Shown: positions 62,669 through 64,000 of the stretch, in pieces
Numbering within the stretch: position 1 is the stretch's first letter
Layout: the number at the start of each line of letters is the position of its first letter
DNA from: Granulicella arctica
Lineage (GTDB): Bacteria > Acidobacteriota > Terriglobia > Terriglobales > Acidobacteriaceae
Assembly: GCF_025685605.1 (NCBI RefSeq)
Contig: NZ_JAGTUT010000002.1
Location: forward strand, 473,913 to 537,912
Length of the DNA: 64,000 nucleotides
Direction of reading: 5' to 3'
The notes under the pieces: generated by a model
What the model saw: the letters and a program-made list of their open reading frames with translations, nothing else
The model's database searches: none
Told to the model about the DNA's origin: nothing
Translations under genes and position numbers: made by a program

Positions 62669-64000
62669 CGCTTCATCAGGAAGATTACGGCAATCAGGAT
62701 TGCGAGCAGTAGGAAAATGATAAGGATTAGCAAAAGAGGCAACATCTGCTGAACTTTGCCTGCGGACGAAGCGGCTGTCTTTATGTCTGGCAGCTTTACT
62801 TGTGGAACCTTAGGGACGGCGAGGTGCGGTACCTGCATATTTAGATGTGGTGCCGCAGGTGCTCCTCCTCCTCCGCTCGGCACAGTCAGCGGCGAAACGG
62901 AGATCGAGGGCAACTTGGGAGCGCTCACTGCAGGGAATTTCATCCCCGATGAAGCCGAGGCGGGAGCCGCTTGTGCAGCTTCTGTTCCGGCAGAATCGCC
63001 CCCTCGAAGCGCGCTCTCGCGAAATGCTGATGCATTCAGAATGCGGGTGAACTCGCTAGGTCCGGCGCTCACTGGAGGAGGCAACGGGGCGGAGATTGCC
63101 GTAGGAAGATGAAAGGCTTGCGTTGCATCCTGACTCGCTGAACCCTGGCTAAGTGGAGGTTCGGCATACGTGCCTGGGGAAGCGGAAGCGTCGAGGGTAC
63201 CATACGCTGAGGTAAACGCTCCCGGTTGCTGCGAAGACGCCGTTTGAGCTTGCGGCGGAGCGGGTCGAGACGGTTGCTGGGACGGTTGATCAAGCGTTCG
63301 CAACAGTTGGGTCAGGCCACCGCTTGAAGGACCGGCCGAAGGAGAGATCGGCGTTCGAGGGGGAGGAGACGCATAGCCAGCATCGCCTGCCGGGGTGTAG
63401 GGGGGAGCAGAGCCCGCACTGTTGGGGGCCCCTCGCTGCGGCGAGAACATCTGTGATGCCCCGCCGTTCTCGAGAGTGCGCGGAGCAACGCCGGGCGGCT
63501 GTGAGTCTGTCGGGCTCACCTTATCGGGTCCATTCGAAAGTGTACCGAACAGCTGCGTAAAGGAGCCACCCTGCTGCGGCCGAGCTTCAACTTGCGAAGG
63601 TGGTCCCGGAGAAGGGGAGGAGAGAGTCCCAAACATCTGCGTAAACGAACCCGGGCTTCCAGATTGCGCCTGAGGAGTCGCGGCAGGGTACGCAAATGAA
63701 GGATCAACTTTGTCAGCTTGCGCGGATTGGGCGTCAAGTGTTCGAAACATCTGTGTAAATGAGCCAGGTGCGGATGTCACCGGTTCAACCGGCGCGGAAG
63801 ACGACGCTGGTTGCTCTACGCCTGGTGCCTGGGCGCCGAGTGATCGAAACATCTGCGTGGATGATCCAGACGCAGGTGCCTCGGAGGTAGCGGCCGGTGC
63901 TGCCCTGACGGCCTCGCTCGCAGCACGGGCTGGCACATCGAACATTGCCGTAGAAACTGCGTGCGGAAGCTCTGCCGGGGCACGCGGCCTTTCTACCTCG
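62665..64000 (-). CDS. Proline-rich tail-anchored protein with repeated FTQMF motifs (5' end outside window)
   Basis: A partial gene: the frame is open to the window edge with no stop, so the ATG at 63945 is only an internal Met. The visible part is low-complexity (Pro, Ser, Ala, Gln) with at least six spaced copies of a short motif, (S/G)-(S/G)-F-T-Q-(M/L)-F-(R/G)-(T/S)-L, some degenerate (LTQLLRTL, FTSAYGTL, FTRILN). The C-terminus is one hydrophobic helix of about 22 residues ending FLMKR, so the protein is tail-anchored with the repeats in the cytoplasm. Next to tssK it may belong to the T6SS. I do not recognise the family; the missing N-terminus could hold an FHA or other domain. Confidence 0.75.
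   Translation of the reverse strand, partial: EVERPRAPAELPHAVSTAMFDVPARAASEAVRAAPAATSEAPASGSSTQMFRSLGAQAPGVEQPASSSAPVEPVTSAPGSFTQMFRTLDAQSAQADKVDPSFAYPAATPQAQSGSPGSFTQMFGTLSSPSPGPPSQVEARPQQGGSFTQLFGTLSNGPDKVSPTDSQPPGVAPRTLENGGASQMFSPQRGAPNSAGSAPPYTPAGDAGYASPPPRTPISPSAGPSSGGLTQLLRTLDQPSQQPSRPAPPQAQTASSQQPGAFTSAYGTLDASASPGTYAEPPLSQGSASQDATQAFHLPTAISAPLPPPVSAGPSEFTRILNASAFRESALRGGDSAGTEAAQAAPASASSGMKFPAVSAPKLPSISVSPLTVPSGGGGAPAAPHLNMQVPHLAVPKVPQVKLPDIKTAASSAGKVQQMLPLLLILIIFLLLAILIAVIFLMKR

Overview
The window looks like a chromosome segment of a soil-type Acidobacteriota (Terriglobales/Acidobacteriaceae style). This is inferred from the moderately high GC content, a very large Oar-like TonB-dependent receptor with a carboxypeptidase-regulatory N-terminus, a giant SBBP/DUF11 surface protein ending in an RRR...SGCGSG tail, a serine/threonine kinase fused to tandem helical repeats, and an unusual type VI secretion locus. 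No 16S rRNA is present to confirm it.

Region 1 (1 to about 13150) is accessory DNA and reads as the right end of an integrated element. On the minus strand are a ParB-like partition protein and an ArdC-type antirestriction protein, which are plasmid or ICE backbone genes. Then come an AT-richer stretch of unrecognised genes (a three-helix membrane protein, a SEL1-repeat protein, an HNH-like protein), an AbiE type IV toxin-antitoxin operon with twin operators, a small unknown ORF and a membrane-anchored Mrr-like nuclease. Next are a complete tRNA-Leu(UAA) interrupted by a 209-nt group I intron and a tyrosine recombinase. A 30-bp direct repeat of the tRNA 5' half flanks the recombinase. The distal copy (13149-13189) is an intronless half tRNA with a different acceptor stem. 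The simplest reading is that the element split a host tRNA-Leu(UAA) gene at the anticodon loop and brought its own complete, intron-bearing tRNA-Leu as a replacement.

Region 2 (about 13190 to 30000) is chromosomal: two MacB/FtsX-type ABC permeases without an ATPase, a small zinc-ribbon protein, a Slt-like lytic transglycosylase divergent from an ECF sigma factor and its zinc anti-sigma factor, a 56-residue membrane peptide, a TPR lipoprotein/secreted protein, a Tat-exported hydroxypyruvate-isomerase-like protein and ribosomal protein S1 (rpsA). These are followed by a GH20 beta-hexosaminidase and a three-gene sensory operon (CHASE3 histidine kinase, Rcp1-like response regulator, REC-PAS histidine kinase).

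Region 3 (30020-46692, all minus strand) encodes cell-surface and signalling proteins: the TonB-dependent receptor, a secreted TPR-like protein translationally coupled to a membrane serine/threonine kinase, and the 2598-residue surface protein.

Region 4 (46939 to the right edge) is a type VI secretion locus. The minus strand carries tssB-tssC-hcp-tagJ-tssA-tssE-tssF-tssG-clpV-vgrG and a DcrB/EagR-like chaperone candidate. Divergent tssK follows, and then a proline-rich, tail-anchored protein with repeated FTQMF-type motifs that runs off the window. Sheath, baseplate, tube, spike and recycling ATPase are present; the membrane complex (tssJ, tssL, tssM) is not visible and may lie beyond 64000.
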